Below are positions 16,785-25,080 of a stretch of 64,000 bases of DNA, one piece after another; within the stretch, counting starts at the first letter, position 1, and each line of letters starts with the position of its first letter. Below the pieces are notes generated by a model. The model was not told where the DNA came from and ran no database searches. It worked only from the letters and a program-made list of their open reading frames with translations. Source of the DNA: Galbibacter orientalis DSM 19592 (GTDB lineage Bacteria > Bacteroidota > Bacteroidia > Flavobacteriales > Flavobacteriaceae); contig NZ_JH651379.1 of assembly GCF_000260115.1 (NCBI RefSeq), positions 1,678,501-1,742,500 of the forward strand, given 5' to 3'. The translations under genes and the position numbers were made by a program.

Positions 16785-16891
16785 ATGGAAAACACAGTTG
16801 TCAACAAAGCATATAATTTATTGCTAAAGCTCTAGTTTACTTCTTAAAATCCTCGCGGACTTTTTATTCAGTTTCTATTTACTAAATTAGA

Positions 16892-16925
16892 CGCTTAAAC
16901 ACACAATAAAACATATAAACACGTT
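16892..16925. repeat. Spacer repeat, copy 1
   Basis: CGCTTAAACACACAATAAA and the following CATATAAACACGTTA recur in slightly changed form at 18083-18116 (TGCTTTAAATACACAATAAA, CCATAAACATAATTA). The two copies bracket the 64-residue gene, the GNAT pseudogene and the HigA fragment, so they may mark the ends of an acquired block. Confidence 0.5.
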
Positions 16926-16990
16926 AGCGGTCAGCCAAAAAAAAACGTTACGAGCCTAAAATAATTATTAACAAATAAAACAACAGTAAA

Positions 16991-17185
16991 ATGAAGAATT
17001 TTCATCCTTTTTTTACCATCGGAACCTTAGGAATGATTGTAATTGCTTGCTTACATATGTTTTTAGCAGTAGGCTTATCATTAACCTCAATGCACACAAC
17101 ATTTTTTGTATTGTATCCCATATTCTTGACATTCCTAATACTCGGAGTTGTGCTAACAGTTAAAGATAAAAAGACTCTTGTTTAA
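16991..17185 (+). CDS. Small two-helix membrane protein
   Basis: A 64-residue protein of unknown function with two hydrophobic helices (about 8-30 and 37-57) and a short basic C-terminus (KDKKTLV). AAAACAACAGTAAA precedes the ATG at 16991. It lies in the accessory island between two spacer repeats; no family is recognised. Confidence 0.45.
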   Translation: MKNFHPFFTIGTLGMIVIACLHMFLAVGLSLTSMHTTFFVLYPIFLTFLILGVVLTVKDKKTLV

Positions 17186-17198
17186 GGAAAAGACATCA

Positions 17199-17645
17199 GA
17201 TTTAGCAATTCGAGAATATGTCTAACCAGATGAAAATGAAATCATTCATCTATTACGTTTGAATACGCTTAAGTTTTTTGCTGTTGATGAAGAAGAAGAT
17301 TAAAAAAGATATTTAGAGACCGAAAGAGAACTCTATTATGTATTACTCTGTGACAATAAAATTGTGGGTTGTGGTGGAATCAATTTTGCAGACGGAAAAA
17401 CTATATGTAAAATTAGTTGGGATATATTTCATCCCGACTATCAAGGGAAATTTTTAGGGACAAAATTATTAAAATATAGAATAGATAAATTAAAATCTAT
17501 TAAAACCATCCGAAAAATAACTGTTAGGATTTCACAAGTTGCTTATAAATATTACGAGAAACAAGGTTTTGAACTGTTTGAAATTCAAAAGGACTTTTGG
17601 GCAGACGGATTTGATATGTGCAATATGATATATAAACAACTATGA
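17199..17645 (+). pseudogene. GNAT N-acetyltransferase, two in-frame stops
   Basis: One continuous frame reads as a GNAT acetyltransferase: DLAIREYV, stop, PDENEIIHLLRLNT, then FFAVDEEED, stop, KRYLETERELYYVLLCDN, and on through IFHPDYQGKFLGTKLL (the acetyl-CoA binding motif A) to YYEKQGFELFE and the TAA at 17643. The TAA codons at 17223 and 17301 interrupt it, so it is inactivated. An intact downstream frame from a GTG near 17364 would lack the N-terminal third of the fold. Confidence 0.8.
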
Positions 17646-17829
17646 AACAATGCTAGCTAAAGAAGCCTGAATCGCTAACAAGTATATAAAAAATAGGCGA
17701 AACAGTAGTGAAATCAAGAGTTTTTGACTTTTACTTCTAAAACAAACTTAATTGAGTGGTACAAGAAAAAATATGGAGCTACACAGGCTCTTGGTCAAAG
17801 AATGTATATAGAAGATTCAATTGGAATAA

Positions 17830-18069
17830 AACAAGTTTGCCGAATACATTGGAATTAGACCATCGAATTTAACTAAACTCATAAAAGAGGAACGTTCTTT
17901 AAATCACGAATTAGCCCTTGTCTTTGGTGCTATCTTTGAGAATGATCCAATGCTTTGGTTAGATATTCAAGATAAAAATAAACTTTATGAATTGTCTAAG
18001 CTTAAGAGCTTAAGAGCAATATTCGCTAGACGATTTAATAGAGCAATAAAATTGTGCGCTACCATGTAA
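17830..18069 (+). pseudogene. HigA-type antitoxin fragment
   Basis: The frame after the TAA at 17827 reads NKFAEYIGIRPSNLTKLIKE, then HELALVFGAIFENDPMLWLDIQDKNKL, the helix-turn-helix and C-terminal parts of Bacteroidota HigA-like antitoxins. The N-terminal part is missing or out of frame; just upstream (17712-17826) a different frame encodes an unrecognised fragment (LIEWYKKKYGATQALGQRM). No HigB toxin is present. Probably a decayed toxin-antitoxin remnant. Confidence 0.65.
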
Positions 18070-18082
18070 ATTAATTATTAGG

Positions 18083-18116
18083 TGCTTTAAATACACAATA
18101 AACCATAAACATAATT
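18083..18116. repeat. Spacer repeat, copy 2
   Basis: Second copy of the A+T-rich spacer seen at 16892-16925, same orientation, with about three quarters of positions alike. The stretch from here to dnaG contains no gene. It holds only a fragment of the MITE-like element (about 18238-18296, TTCTTGTAGTGAAGCGGTC) and a terminator hairpin. Confidence 0.45.
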
Positions 18117-18237
18117 ATTACCACACATGCAAAAAAAACAAAACTATGAATTAAGTTAAGGTATTAAAAGAATACGAAATAAAGAAGAAGCCCCTGTTAT
18201 TTTTAAAAATTGACGATAAGTATTTACCTGCCTTATA

Positions 18238-18296
18238 ATATTCAATCTTTATTCTTATTTCTTGTAGTGAAGCGGTCTTTTATTTTTCCTAAGTTT
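18238..18296. mobile_element. MITE-like element fragment
   Basis: The text around TATTCAATCTTTATTC and GTAGTGAAGCGGTCTTTTA matches one end of the MITE copy at 50277-50489 (TTATAGCGAAGCGGTCTTG). Only this end is kept; the GTCCG terminus is no longer recognisable. Confidence 0.5.
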
Positions 18297-18422
18297 TTTC
18301 TTAAATTCCTGACAAATTTTTTGATATAAATCTCATCTATCATCCTTAGGGATAATTACAATGACCTCAGCATGAATAAAACATCTTCAATATTACTTTG
18401 AGAGAATAATTACTTACTTTTG

Positions 18423-18446
18423 ATTCCCACTTTTTTCAGTGGGAAT
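18423..18446 (+). terminator. Hairpin before dnaG
   Basis: ATTCCCACT (18423-18431) and AGTGGGAAT (18438-18446) form a perfect 9-bp stem with a 6-nt loop followed by TGTTATTTTT. It would isolate dnaG from transcription coming from the island. Confidence 0.7.
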
Positions 18447-18475
18447 TGTTATTTTTATAAAAAGGCATTTAGATT

Positions 18476-20479
18476 TTGATTGCAAAAGAAACCATAGATA
18501 AAGTTTTTGATGCTTCCCGAGTAGAGGAAGTTATTGGCGATTTCGTTCAGTTAAAAAGATCAGGGTCAAATTATAAAGGTTTAAGTCCCTTTTCGGATGA
18601 GCGTACCCCTAGTTTTATGGTATCTCCAGTTAAGCAGATATGGAAGGATTTTAGTAGTGGAAAAGGAGGGAATGTTGTTGCTTTTTTAATGGAACATGAG
18701 CATTATACCTATCCAGAGGCTATTAAATATTTGGCAAAAAAATACGGAATTGAAGTTGAAGAAACCGAGCAGACTAATGAAGAAAAGGAAAAGTCTAGCG
18801 AACGGGAGAGTATGTATTTGGTGTCTGAATTTGCACAATCTTATTTTCAAAAAACATTAAAAAATTCAGAATTAGGAAAAGCAATAGGAGGTACTTATTT
18901 TAAGGAACGTGGCTTTACCAAAGAAACCATAGATAAATTCAAGCTAGGATATTCTTTAGATCAATGGGATGCTTTTACAAAAGAGGCATTAGGAGCTGGG
19001 TATCAACTTGAATATTTGGAAAAAACTGGACTTACTATTGTTAAGGAGAAAGAGGGATCTGATGATAAGAGGATGTTCGACCGCTTTAAAGGGCGGGTTA
19101 TGTTTCCTATACATTCTATGAGTGGTCGTGTTTTAGGTTTTGGAGGTCGTATTTTAACTTCTGATAAAAAAGCAGCTAAATATCTAAATTCTCCTGAAAG
19201 TGACATTTACCATAAAAGCAAAGTGCTTTATGGAATTTACCATGCTAAACAGGCTATTGCTAAACAAGATAATTGTTTTTTAGTTGAGGGTTATACAGAT
19301 GTTATTCAATTTCATCAAAGTGGAATTGAAAATGTAGTAGCCTCTAGTGGAACTGCATTAACACCAGATCAGATTCGGTTAATTAATAGGTTAACAAAAA
19401 ATATAACTGTTTTATTTGATGGGGATGCAGCTGGATTACGTGCCTCGTTGAGGGGTATTGATCTTATTTTGGAACAGGGCATGAATGTAAAAGTTTGTAC
19501 CTTCCCCGAAGGTCAGGATCCCGATAGTTACGCCCGTGCCAATAGCGAGGAAGATCTAGTTTCTTTTTTAGAAGAAAATGCTACAGATTTTATCCGTTTT
19601 AAAGCTTCGTTACTTGTTAAAGATGCTCAAAACGATCCTATAAAAAAAGCGGATACTATTAGAGAAATTGTAAATAGTATTTTTAAAATCCCAGATCGAA
19701 TTCAGCGTGAAATTTATGTTCAGGAATGTTCTAGAATTATGGATATTTCTGAAGATGTGCTTTATAATACCCTAGCTCAATTGGGTAATAAAGAAGTGGC
19801 AGATGCTAATAAAAAGCATAAAGAAGAGCGTAAGAAAAATAACTTTAATGTTGTTAGACCTGGAGAGGGAACTAGCTCGAAAAAAGTAAACCAGTTAAAT
19901 GAACTAGAAAAATCTATTATTGGTATTTTATTATTTCATGGCGATAAAACCGAAACATTTAATGATATTGTTTTGGAAGATGATGACAATGGAGATATGA
20001 TTCAGAAAGAAATTAAAGTAGACATGAAGGTTTATGAAAAGATTTTTTTGGATTTACAAGCCGATGAAATTGAGTTTGCAAATAAAGATTTTCATGCTAT
20101 TTATACAATATTAATAGAAATGTTTAACGTTGAAGGGGTATTGAAAATGGATAGTTTCCTTCAGAAATTAACATTTGAACAAAATGCATCTGTAGTAGAT
20201 ATTTTGATGAACGAAGAAAAGTATGCGCTTTCAAACTGGGAGAGTAAAGATATTTTAGTAAAAGATAAAAGTATGTCTGTTCACTTATTAGTTTTTCAAA
20301 CCATATCTATGCTCCGTTTAAAGTTATTAAATATGCTGGTAGATAGTATCCATGAAGTAATTGGAGCTAATAATAATGCAACTACAGAACAGCTAGAAGA
20401 CATTAAAAACTACTGGGATTTAAGAAAAACACTGTCAGATAGATTTGGATTGGTAACCAATACTACATTTTATAGTTAA
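18476..20479 (+). CDS. dnaG: DNA primase with degenerate zinc-binding domain
   Basis: A 667-residue primase that makes RNA primers at the replication fork. The TOPRIM core is intact (FLVEGYTDVI with the catalytic Glu, LFDGDAAGLRA with the DxD-type acidic pair), and a DnaB-interacting C-terminal domain follows. In the N-terminal CHC2 domain the expected ligands read S37, S40, D58 and S61 (GLSPFSDERTPSF, KDFSSGKGG), so it should not bind zinc. I recall similar sequences from other flavobacteria, so this is probably a lineage trait. The start is TTG at 18476. A bidirectional terminator follows. Confidence 0.93.
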   Translation: MIAKETIDKVFDASRVEEVIGDFVQLKRSGSNYKGLSPFSDERTPSFMVSPVKQIWKDFSSGKGGNVVAFLMEHEHYTYPEAIKYLAKKYGIEVEETEQTNEEKEKSSERESMYLVSEFAQSYFQKTLKNSELGKAIGGTYFKERGFTKETIDKFKLGYSLDQWDAFTKEALGAGYQLEYLEKTGLTIVKEKEGSDDKRMFDRFKGRVMFPIHSMSGRVLGFGGRILTSDKKAAKYLNSPESDIYHKSKVLYGIYHAKQAIAKQDNCFLVEGYTDVIQFHQSGIENVVASSGTALTPDQIRLINRLTKNITVLFDGDAAGLRASLRGIDLILEQGMNVKVCTFPEGQDPDSYARANSEEDLVSFLEENATDFIRFKASLLVKDAQNDPIKKADTIREIVNSIFKIPDRIQREIYVQECSRIMDISEDVLYNTLAQLGNKEVADANKKHKEERKKNNFNVVRPGEGTSSKKVNQLNELEKSIIGILLFHGDKTETFNDIVLEDDDNGDMIQKEIKVDMKVYEKIFLDLQADEIEFANKDFHAIYTILIEMFNVEGVLKMDSFLQKLTFEQNASVVDILMNEEKYALSNWESKDILVKDKSMSVHLLVFQTISMLRLKLLNMLVDSIHEVIGANNNATTEQLEDIKNYWDLRKTLSDRFGLVTNTTFYS

Positions 20480-20494
20480 GAATCGGTCATAAAA

Positions 20495-20519
20495 AAAGCA
20501 CTCTATCAAAGAGTGCTTT
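20495..20519. terminator. Bidirectional terminator between dnaG and the response regulator
   Basis: AAAGCACTC (20495-20503) and GAGTGCTTT (20511-20519) form a perfect stem with a 7-nt loop, flanked by A on the left and T on the right. It can serve both converging genes. Confidence 0.8.
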
Positions 20520-20542
20520 GTAGCGTAAAAAGCCTATATTTT

Positions 20543-21172
20543 TTAGTATAATTCTAGGGCTTTAGCTTGTTGAAGCATATCGACCATATTATCTACATTT
20601 AGCTTTTTCATAAGTCTAGCTTTGTAGGTGCTTACTGTTTTTTCATTCAGTCCAAGCTCCTCTGCTACTTGCTTATTCCTTCTACCAGAAGCTAGAAGTT
20701 TTAAAACTTCGATTTCCCGAGTCGATAATTTCCTAAATAATTTTCTAGGTTTGTTTGTGCTCTCGTCAAATGCTAATCGTTGCGCAAGTTCATTTGTAAT
20801 AAACATACCGCCATTAGCTACTCTTTTGATAGCATCAATTAGGGTGTCTAAAGAGGCTGTTTTAGATACATAGCCAGAAGCTCCAGCTCTTAGTGTGCTT
20901 AGGGCGTAAACGTCCTCAGCTTGTGTACTGTAAATAAGAACCTTTATATCACTTTGGTCCTTTTTAAGTCTTCGAAGGGCAGTGATACCGTTTACTTCAG
21001 GAATATCCATTTCCAATAAAATCACATCAGGATTTTTTGTTGAAAGTGCGTTGAATAATTCTGTTGTTGTACTTACACTACCAATTACTTCGGTAATTCC
21101 ATTGTTGTTCAAGGCTGTCTCTAATCCTATTCTTACGATAGGGTGGTTATCAGCAACTAAAACTTTAATCAT
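20543..21172 (-). CDS. LuxR/FixJ-type response regulator with Glu at the phosphoacceptor site
   Basis: A 209-residue regulator with a receiver domain (1-120) and a C-terminal LuxR HTH (about 145-205, LSTREIEVLKLLASGRRNKQVAEELGLNEKTV). At the position of the phosphorylated Asp (consensus LLDxxMP) the sequence is LLEMDIP, giving E54. The N-terminal acidic pair is reduced to one residue (ADNHP, D8), while the Lys of YVSKTA is kept. No histidine kinase lies nearby. It may act without phosphorylation, with Glu mimicking the active state; this is an inference. It is convergent with dnaG. Confidence 0.9.
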   Translation of the reverse strand: MIKVLVADNHPIVRIGLETALNNNGITEVIGSVSTTTELFNALSTKNPDVILLEMDIPEVNGITALRRLKKDQSDIKVLIYSTQAEDVYALSTLRAGASGYVSKTASLDTLIDAIKRVANGGMFITNELAQRLAFDESTNKPRKLFRKLSTREIEVLKLLASGRRNKQVAEELGLNEKTVSTYKARLMKKLNVDNMVDMLQQAKALELY

Positions 21173-21331
21173 AATTGAGGTATTTTAAAGTTTGTTTCAA
21201 ATAAGCCACAACAAATTTTCTCGTAGATAATATACGTCATATGAGCTTGGGGGATTTTACTCTATTTGTAAGTAAATATAGTAAAAATTAGTCTTATAAT
21301 CAAGTATAGGAAAAAACTTTCTTAAAAATAT

Positions 21332-22123
21332 TTATTTTTTTAATTCCGCAGGGATTATACACACTGGGATTGGATCCATTTTGTGCTTATTTGCTCGGTT
21401 TAAGCGAGTATAAATTTCCATGACTATTTTCTCTCTATTGTCGAAATCTGTTGTTGATTTTCCTTTTTCAGTCTGTTCCATTGCCCATTCCAATTCTGGG
21501 TAAGATGCTCCTATTTGGTCTTCGTCAGTTCTATTGTCTCCCCATAAACCATCAGTAGGAGCTGCTTTTTGTATGTCTTGATTAATGCCAAGGACTTTTG
21601 CTATTTCATATACTTCTGTTTTTAATAGGTCGGCAATCGGACTTAAATCTACTCCGCCATCACCATATTTTGTGTAGAAACCAACCCCAAAATCCTCCAC
21701 TTTATTTCCAGTGCCAGCTACTAAATATTTTTCTAGGGCAGCAAAATAATATAAAGAGGTCATTCGTAAACGAGCTCTAGTGTTTGCTAAAGCCATAAAA
21801 CGCTCCTCTTCACTCTCTACTTTTGGGAAAGAAGCTACTAAACTATCAAAAACAGTAGTTAGATTAACTTGCTTGGTGTCCACATTAGAATAATTTTTTT
21901 GTAACCAACTAATGTGGTTTAAAGCACGACTTACTTGGTTTTCGGCTTGATGGATAGGCATTTCTAAGCATAAAACATCCAATCCAGTTTTAGCGCATAA
22001 GGTAGAGGTAACTGCAGAGTCAATTCCTCCAGAAATTCCAATAACAAAACCATTCATTTTTGCATTGGTAGCATAATCCTTAAGCCAATCTACAATATGA
22101 GTTATTACTTTTTCTGTATTCAT
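21332..22123 (-). CDS. nadE: NAD(+) synthase, ammonia-dependent type
   Basis: A 263-residue enzyme amidating nicotinic acid adenine dinucleotide to NAD with ATP. The PP-loop GISGGIDSAV (about 28-37) and the later VAGTGNKVEDFGVGFYTKYGDGGVDLSPIADL region are intact. There is no N-terminal nitrilase domain, so free ammonia is the expected nitrogen donor. The ATG at 22123 fits. It is divergent from gldB, with the two promoters sharing about 165 bp. Confidence 0.93.
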   Translation of the reverse strand: MNTEKVITHIVDWLKDYATNAKMNGFVIGISGGIDSAVTSTLCAKTGLDVLCLEMPIHQAENQVSRALNHISWLQKNYSNVDTKQVNLTTVFDSLVASFPKVESEEERFMALANTRARLRMTSLYYFAALEKYLVAGTGNKVEDFGVGFYTKYGDGGVDLSPIADLLKTEVYEIAKVLGINQDIQKAAPTDGLWGDNRTDEDQIGASYPELEWAMEQTEKGKSTTDFDNREKIVMEIYTRLNRANKHKMDPIPVCIIPAELKK

Positions 22124-22215
22124 AATTTGTGTGTATAATGGGTTATTAAAAAGTAAGTGTAAAGAAAAATGTAATTTGTGTACCTTAAAAATTTAGGTGT
22201 AATTTTACATTCGGT

Positions 22216-22223
22216 TAACTTTG
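22216..22223 (+). promoter_or_regulatory. -7 element TAACTTTG of gldB
   Basis: TAACTTTG matches TAnnTTTG and is followed after about 65 nt by the gldB ATG. No clear -33 TTG was placed with certainty. Confidence 0.5.
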
Positions 22224-22290
22224 CAAACAAATGTAACAGATTCTTAAATTTTTAAAAAACGAAAAGACTAAAGGTTTTAAAATATTGTGT

Positions 22291-23247
22291 ATGAGTAAAT
22301 TTTTGTGCTTACTTCTTGTTATATTGTTAATTGCATGCTCCAATGAGGCGAAAGTTGAAAGGGAGGTAGCTAAAATAGATTTGAATGTAAAAATTGATAG
22401 ATTCGATAAGGCTTTTGCAAATGCTAGTCCGTTAACGCTTCCCGATTTAAAAAATAAATATCCTTATTTGTTTCCAAAATCTTATAACGATAGTATTTGG
22501 GTGCAAAGAATGAACGATTCTTTGCAGAGGGATATGTATGCTGAGATTCAGAAAAAATTTAAAAATTTTGAAGATAATTCCTCTGAGATAAAATCGGTTT
22601 TTCAGCATGTTACTTATTATTTTAACGACTTTAAATCGCCTAAAATTATTACTGTAATCTCAGATGTGGATTACAAGAACAGGGTTATTTATGCTGATAG
22701 TTTGTTGCTCTTAGGCTTAGATAATTATTTAGGAGCTACACATAGGTATTATGGCGGAATTCAAGAGTATTTAAAGAAAAATTTTGAAGCTTCCAAAATT
22801 CCTGTAGATATAGCAAGAACTATTGCTAGGAGTAAGGTAAAGGCGCCAAGTAATAGAAGCTTTTTAGCACAATTAATTTATTACGGAAAGCTGTATTATC
22901 TTTTAGATTTGTTTTATCCTTCAGCAGAGAAAGAGAGTGTTATTGGATATAATAAGTCTGAATATAATTGGGCGTTGGCTAATGAAAATTATATTTGGCG
23001 GTATTTTATAGAGAAAGAATTGCTTTTTTCTACGGATGCAAAACTGGGAGAACGCTTTATAAATCCAGCTCCATTCTCTAAATTTTATTTAGAATTAGAC
23101 AATGAATCTCCTGGAAGAATAGGACAATTTATAGGATGGCAAATTGTAAATTCCTATATGCAAAATAATGAAGTATCTTTGCAGCAAATGCTGAACACTT
23201 CAGCAGAAGAAATTTTTAATAAATCAAAATATAAACCTGAAAAGTAA
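22291..23247 (+). CDS. gldB: Gliding motility lipoprotein GldB
   Basis: A lipoprotein of about 318 residues required for gliding in flavobacteria. A short signal ends in a lipobox (LLLVILLIAC, Cys about residue 16), followed by the GldB domain with YLFPKSYNDSIW and GQFIGWQIVNSYM. An in-frame TTG two codons earlier also exists, but the ATG at 22291 gives a standard signal peptide. gldC starts at the last base of its stop codon, as in other gliding species. The operon shows that the organism is, or descends from, a glider. Confidence 0.9.
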   Translation: MSKFLCLLLVILLIACSNEAKVEREVAKIDLNVKIDRFDKAFANASPLTLPDLKNKYPYLFPKSYNDSIWVQRMNDSLQRDMYAEIQKKFKNFEDNSSEIKSVFQHVTYYFNDFKSPKIITVISDVDYKNRVIYADSLLLLGLDNYLGATHRYYGGIQEYLKKNFEASKIPVDIARTIARSKVKAPSNRSFLAQLIYYGKLYYLLDLFYPSAEKESVIGYNKSEYNWALANENYIWRYFIEKELLFSTDAKLGERFINPAPFSKFYLELDNESPGRIGQFIGWQIVNSYMQNNEVSLQQMLNTSAEEIFNKSKYKPEK

Positions 23248-23582
23248 TGGCTAAAACACATAGCTCAGATATAAAATTACATATTGAACTTGACGAAAAT
23301 AAAGTTCCTGAAAAACTAAATTGGACAGCAAAAGATGGTGGAATTGAAAACGAAAAAGCAAAAGCTTTTTTACTCTCAGTTTGGGATAGCGAGCAACAAG
23401 AAACGTTAAAAATAGATCTGTGGACAAAAGATATGCCTGTGGATGAAATGAAGAAATTTATGCATCAAACATTAGTTTCTTTGAGTGATACTTACCAACG
23501 GGCTACGCAAGATGAGAAAATGACAGCTACGATGCGCGACTTTTGCGATTATTTTGCAGAAAAACTAGAACTCAAAAAATAA
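23247..23582 (+). CDS. gldC: Gliding motility protein GldC
   Basis: A 111-residue soluble protein, the usual partner of GldB. It has no signal peptide. The sequence HSSDIKLHIELDENKVPEKLNW and the central AKAFLLSVWD match GldC. The TAATG overlap with gldB indicates translational coupling. A hairpin terminator follows 20 nt after the stop. Its molecular role in gliding is not established; it is not part of the Gld motor core. Confidence 0.9.
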   Translation: MAKTHSSDIKLHIELDENKVPEKLNWTAKDGGIENEKAKAFLLSVWDSEQQETLKIDLWTKDMPVDEMKKFMHQTLVSLSDTYQRATQDEKMTATMRDFCDYFAEKLELKK

Positions 23583-23602
23583 TATAAAACACTATATTTT
23601 TT

Positions 23603-23633
23603 ATGCCTCGATTTATATCGGGGCATTTTTTTT
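23603..23633 (+). terminator. Terminator after gldC
   Basis: ATGCCTCGAT (23603-23612) pairs with ATCGGGGCAT (23617-23626) with one wobble pair around a TTAT loop, followed by a T run. Confidence 0.85.
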
Positions 23634-23743
23634 CTATTTTTTTATCTCTATAAAAAAAACTTTTGTCCGTGCTGTAACAAAAAATCTTGCTGTTCGTCTG
23701 TAAAGTATAATCAACGTAATTCTAAACTAGAGCATAAAAAAAT

Positions 23744-23966
23744 ATTAATGTCCGAGTAAAAATACAAGACCGCTTCGCTGTAAGAGAAAAGAACAAAGAA
23801 TAAATCTTAACTGTTACAAAAAGAGTAGCTTAGGGAAGTAACATTACTAAACTCCTCTTTTTATTCATTTTTCTTAATAGTAAGGGGGCTATTTTAAAAA
23901 CCTCTATTAACCCTTGATATATGTGGAATGCAATGAACGCTGTCTGCTTTTATCGGACAACAATAA
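23744..23966. mobile_element. MITE-like element, copy 2
   Basis: About 220 bp starting ATGTCCGAGTAAAAATACAA and ending TTTTATCGGACAACAATAA. It shares CCGCTTCGCT, GGGGGCTATTTT and GATATATGTGGA with the other copies. The ends are inverted repeats (TGTCCGA.TAAAA). It lies 14 nt before the DUF4252 start codon, so that gene's leader, and perhaps its promoter, comes from or was displaced by the element. Confidence 0.75.
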
Positions 23967-23980
23967 AAAACAATAAACAG

Positions 23981-24451
23981 ATGAAAAAAGTTTTAATTAT
24001 TGCAGTTGTAGCTACATTCTTTGCTTCATGTGGGGCGTCTACTCCTTATGATTCCTTTAGAAAAGAAAATAAAGAAGATATTGCCTTTTCTTTAAGTGCG
24101 TCTAATTTTTTAGTAAATATGTTTGTAGACGATGACGATTTTAAAGAGTTGAATCAAGTGGTAAGTGGGATATCTCGTTACCGTGTATTGGTGGGAGCAG
24201 AAGTTGGGACAGAAAATCTAGAGCGTAAATTTAATAAATTTGTAAGTCAAAAAGGCTATGAGTCTTTAATGTTTGTAAATAGCGACGGTGCTAGAGTTGG
24301 ACTGTATTATTTTGAAAAACGAAATAAAATTAAAGAGGTAATTATGAAGGTCAAAGACGATAAAGACTTCGTAATTATTAGTGCTGAAGGAAATATTAAA
24401 ATTAAAGATATAGACGGATTAATGAATAAGGCAATTGTGAAATTGAATTAA
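23981..24451 (+). CDS. DUF4252 lipoprotein
   Basis: A 156-residue lipoprotein: MKKVLIIAVVATFFASC gives a signal peptide with lipobox FASC, followed by a DUF4252 domain (FVSQKGYESLMFVNSDGARVGLYYFEK). The function is unknown; such proteins are common in Bacteroidota, sometimes next to sigma factors. The frame stays open upstream to 23921 but that part is MITE sequence, so the ATG at 23981 is the real start. It ends 3 nt before the convergent yihA stop. Confidence 0.85.
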   Translation: MKKVLIIAVVATFFASCGASTPYDSFRKENKEDIAFSLSASNFLVNMFVDDDDFKELNQVVSGISRYRVLVGAEVGTENLERKFNKFVSQKGYESLMFVNSDGARVGLYYFEKRNKIKEVIMKVKDDKDFVIISAEGNIKIKDIDGLMNKAIVKLN

Positions 24452-24454
24452 AAA

Positions 24455-25063
24455 TTAAGCGTTATTGTACTCTTTATTTATTTGATCGATATATTCTAAA
24501 AGTTCATCTTTTCCAGTGCCAGACGTAGAAGAAGTGATAAAATAATTAGGAGCTTCTTCCCAAACATCTGCTATTAAAACGTCTAAGTATTTCTTAACGT
24601 CACGTTCAATGGCTTTTGGCTTTAACTTGTCGGCTTTTGTAAATATTATAGAAAACGGGATTTGATGTTCTCCGAGCCATTGCATAAATTCCATGTCTAT
24701 TTTTTGTGGATCATGCCGGATATCTATCAATACAAAGGCAGAGACTAATTGCTGTCTTTCTTCAAAATATTTAGTGATAAATTTCTGAAATGTACTCTTT
24801 ACTTTTTTAGAAACTTTTGCGTATCCATAACCAGGTAAATCTACTAAAAACCAATTTTCATTTATTTTAAAATGGTTAATAAGTTGTGTTTTCCCAGGTC
24901 TTCCAGAGGTTTTAGCTAAGCTCTTACGCTCAGTGAGCATGTTAATGAGAGAAGATTTTCCTACATTAGACCGACCAATAAACGCATACTCAGGAAGCGG
25001 TTCATTAGGACATTTTTTTACATCCGAATTACTCATTACAAAAGTGGCGGATTTAATGTGCAT
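24455..25063 (-). CDS. yihA: Ribosome biogenesis GTP-binding protein YihA/YsxC/EngB
   Basis: A 202-residue TrmE-Era-EngA-EngB-type GTPase needed for 50S maturation and often linked to division. P-loop GRSNVGKSSLIN (about 28-39), G3 DLPGYGYAKV, G4 TKADK and the G5-like ITSSTSGTG are all present. The ATG at 25063 is used. The alpha/beta hydrolase upstream ends 17 nt before it, suggesting co-transcription on the minus strand. Confidence 0.93.
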   Translation of the reverse strand: MHIKSATFVMSNSDVKKCPNEPLPEYAFIGRSNVGKSSLINMLTERKSLAKTSGRPGKTQLINHFKINENWFLVDLPGYGYAKVSKKVKSTFQKFITKYFEERQQLVSAFVLIDIRHDPQKIDMEFMQWLGEHQIPFSIIFTKADKLKPKAIERDVKKYLDVLIADVWEEAPNYFITSSTSGTGKDELLEYIDQINKEYNNA

Positions 25064-25080
25064 GGTCTTCTTTTTGTTGT

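Noticed and set aside
17712-17826. Separate small gene (LIEWYKKKYGATQALGQRM)
   Set aside because: It has no start codon at a sensible place, is short and runs into the HigA fragment in another frame; treated as debris.
14140-18475. Integron with integrase
   Set aside because: No tyrosine recombinase frame is present on either strand; only the spacer pattern is suggestive.
23921-23980. Longer start for the DUF4252 lipoprotein
   Set aside because: The added residues are MITE sequence and would bury the lipoprotein signal peptide.
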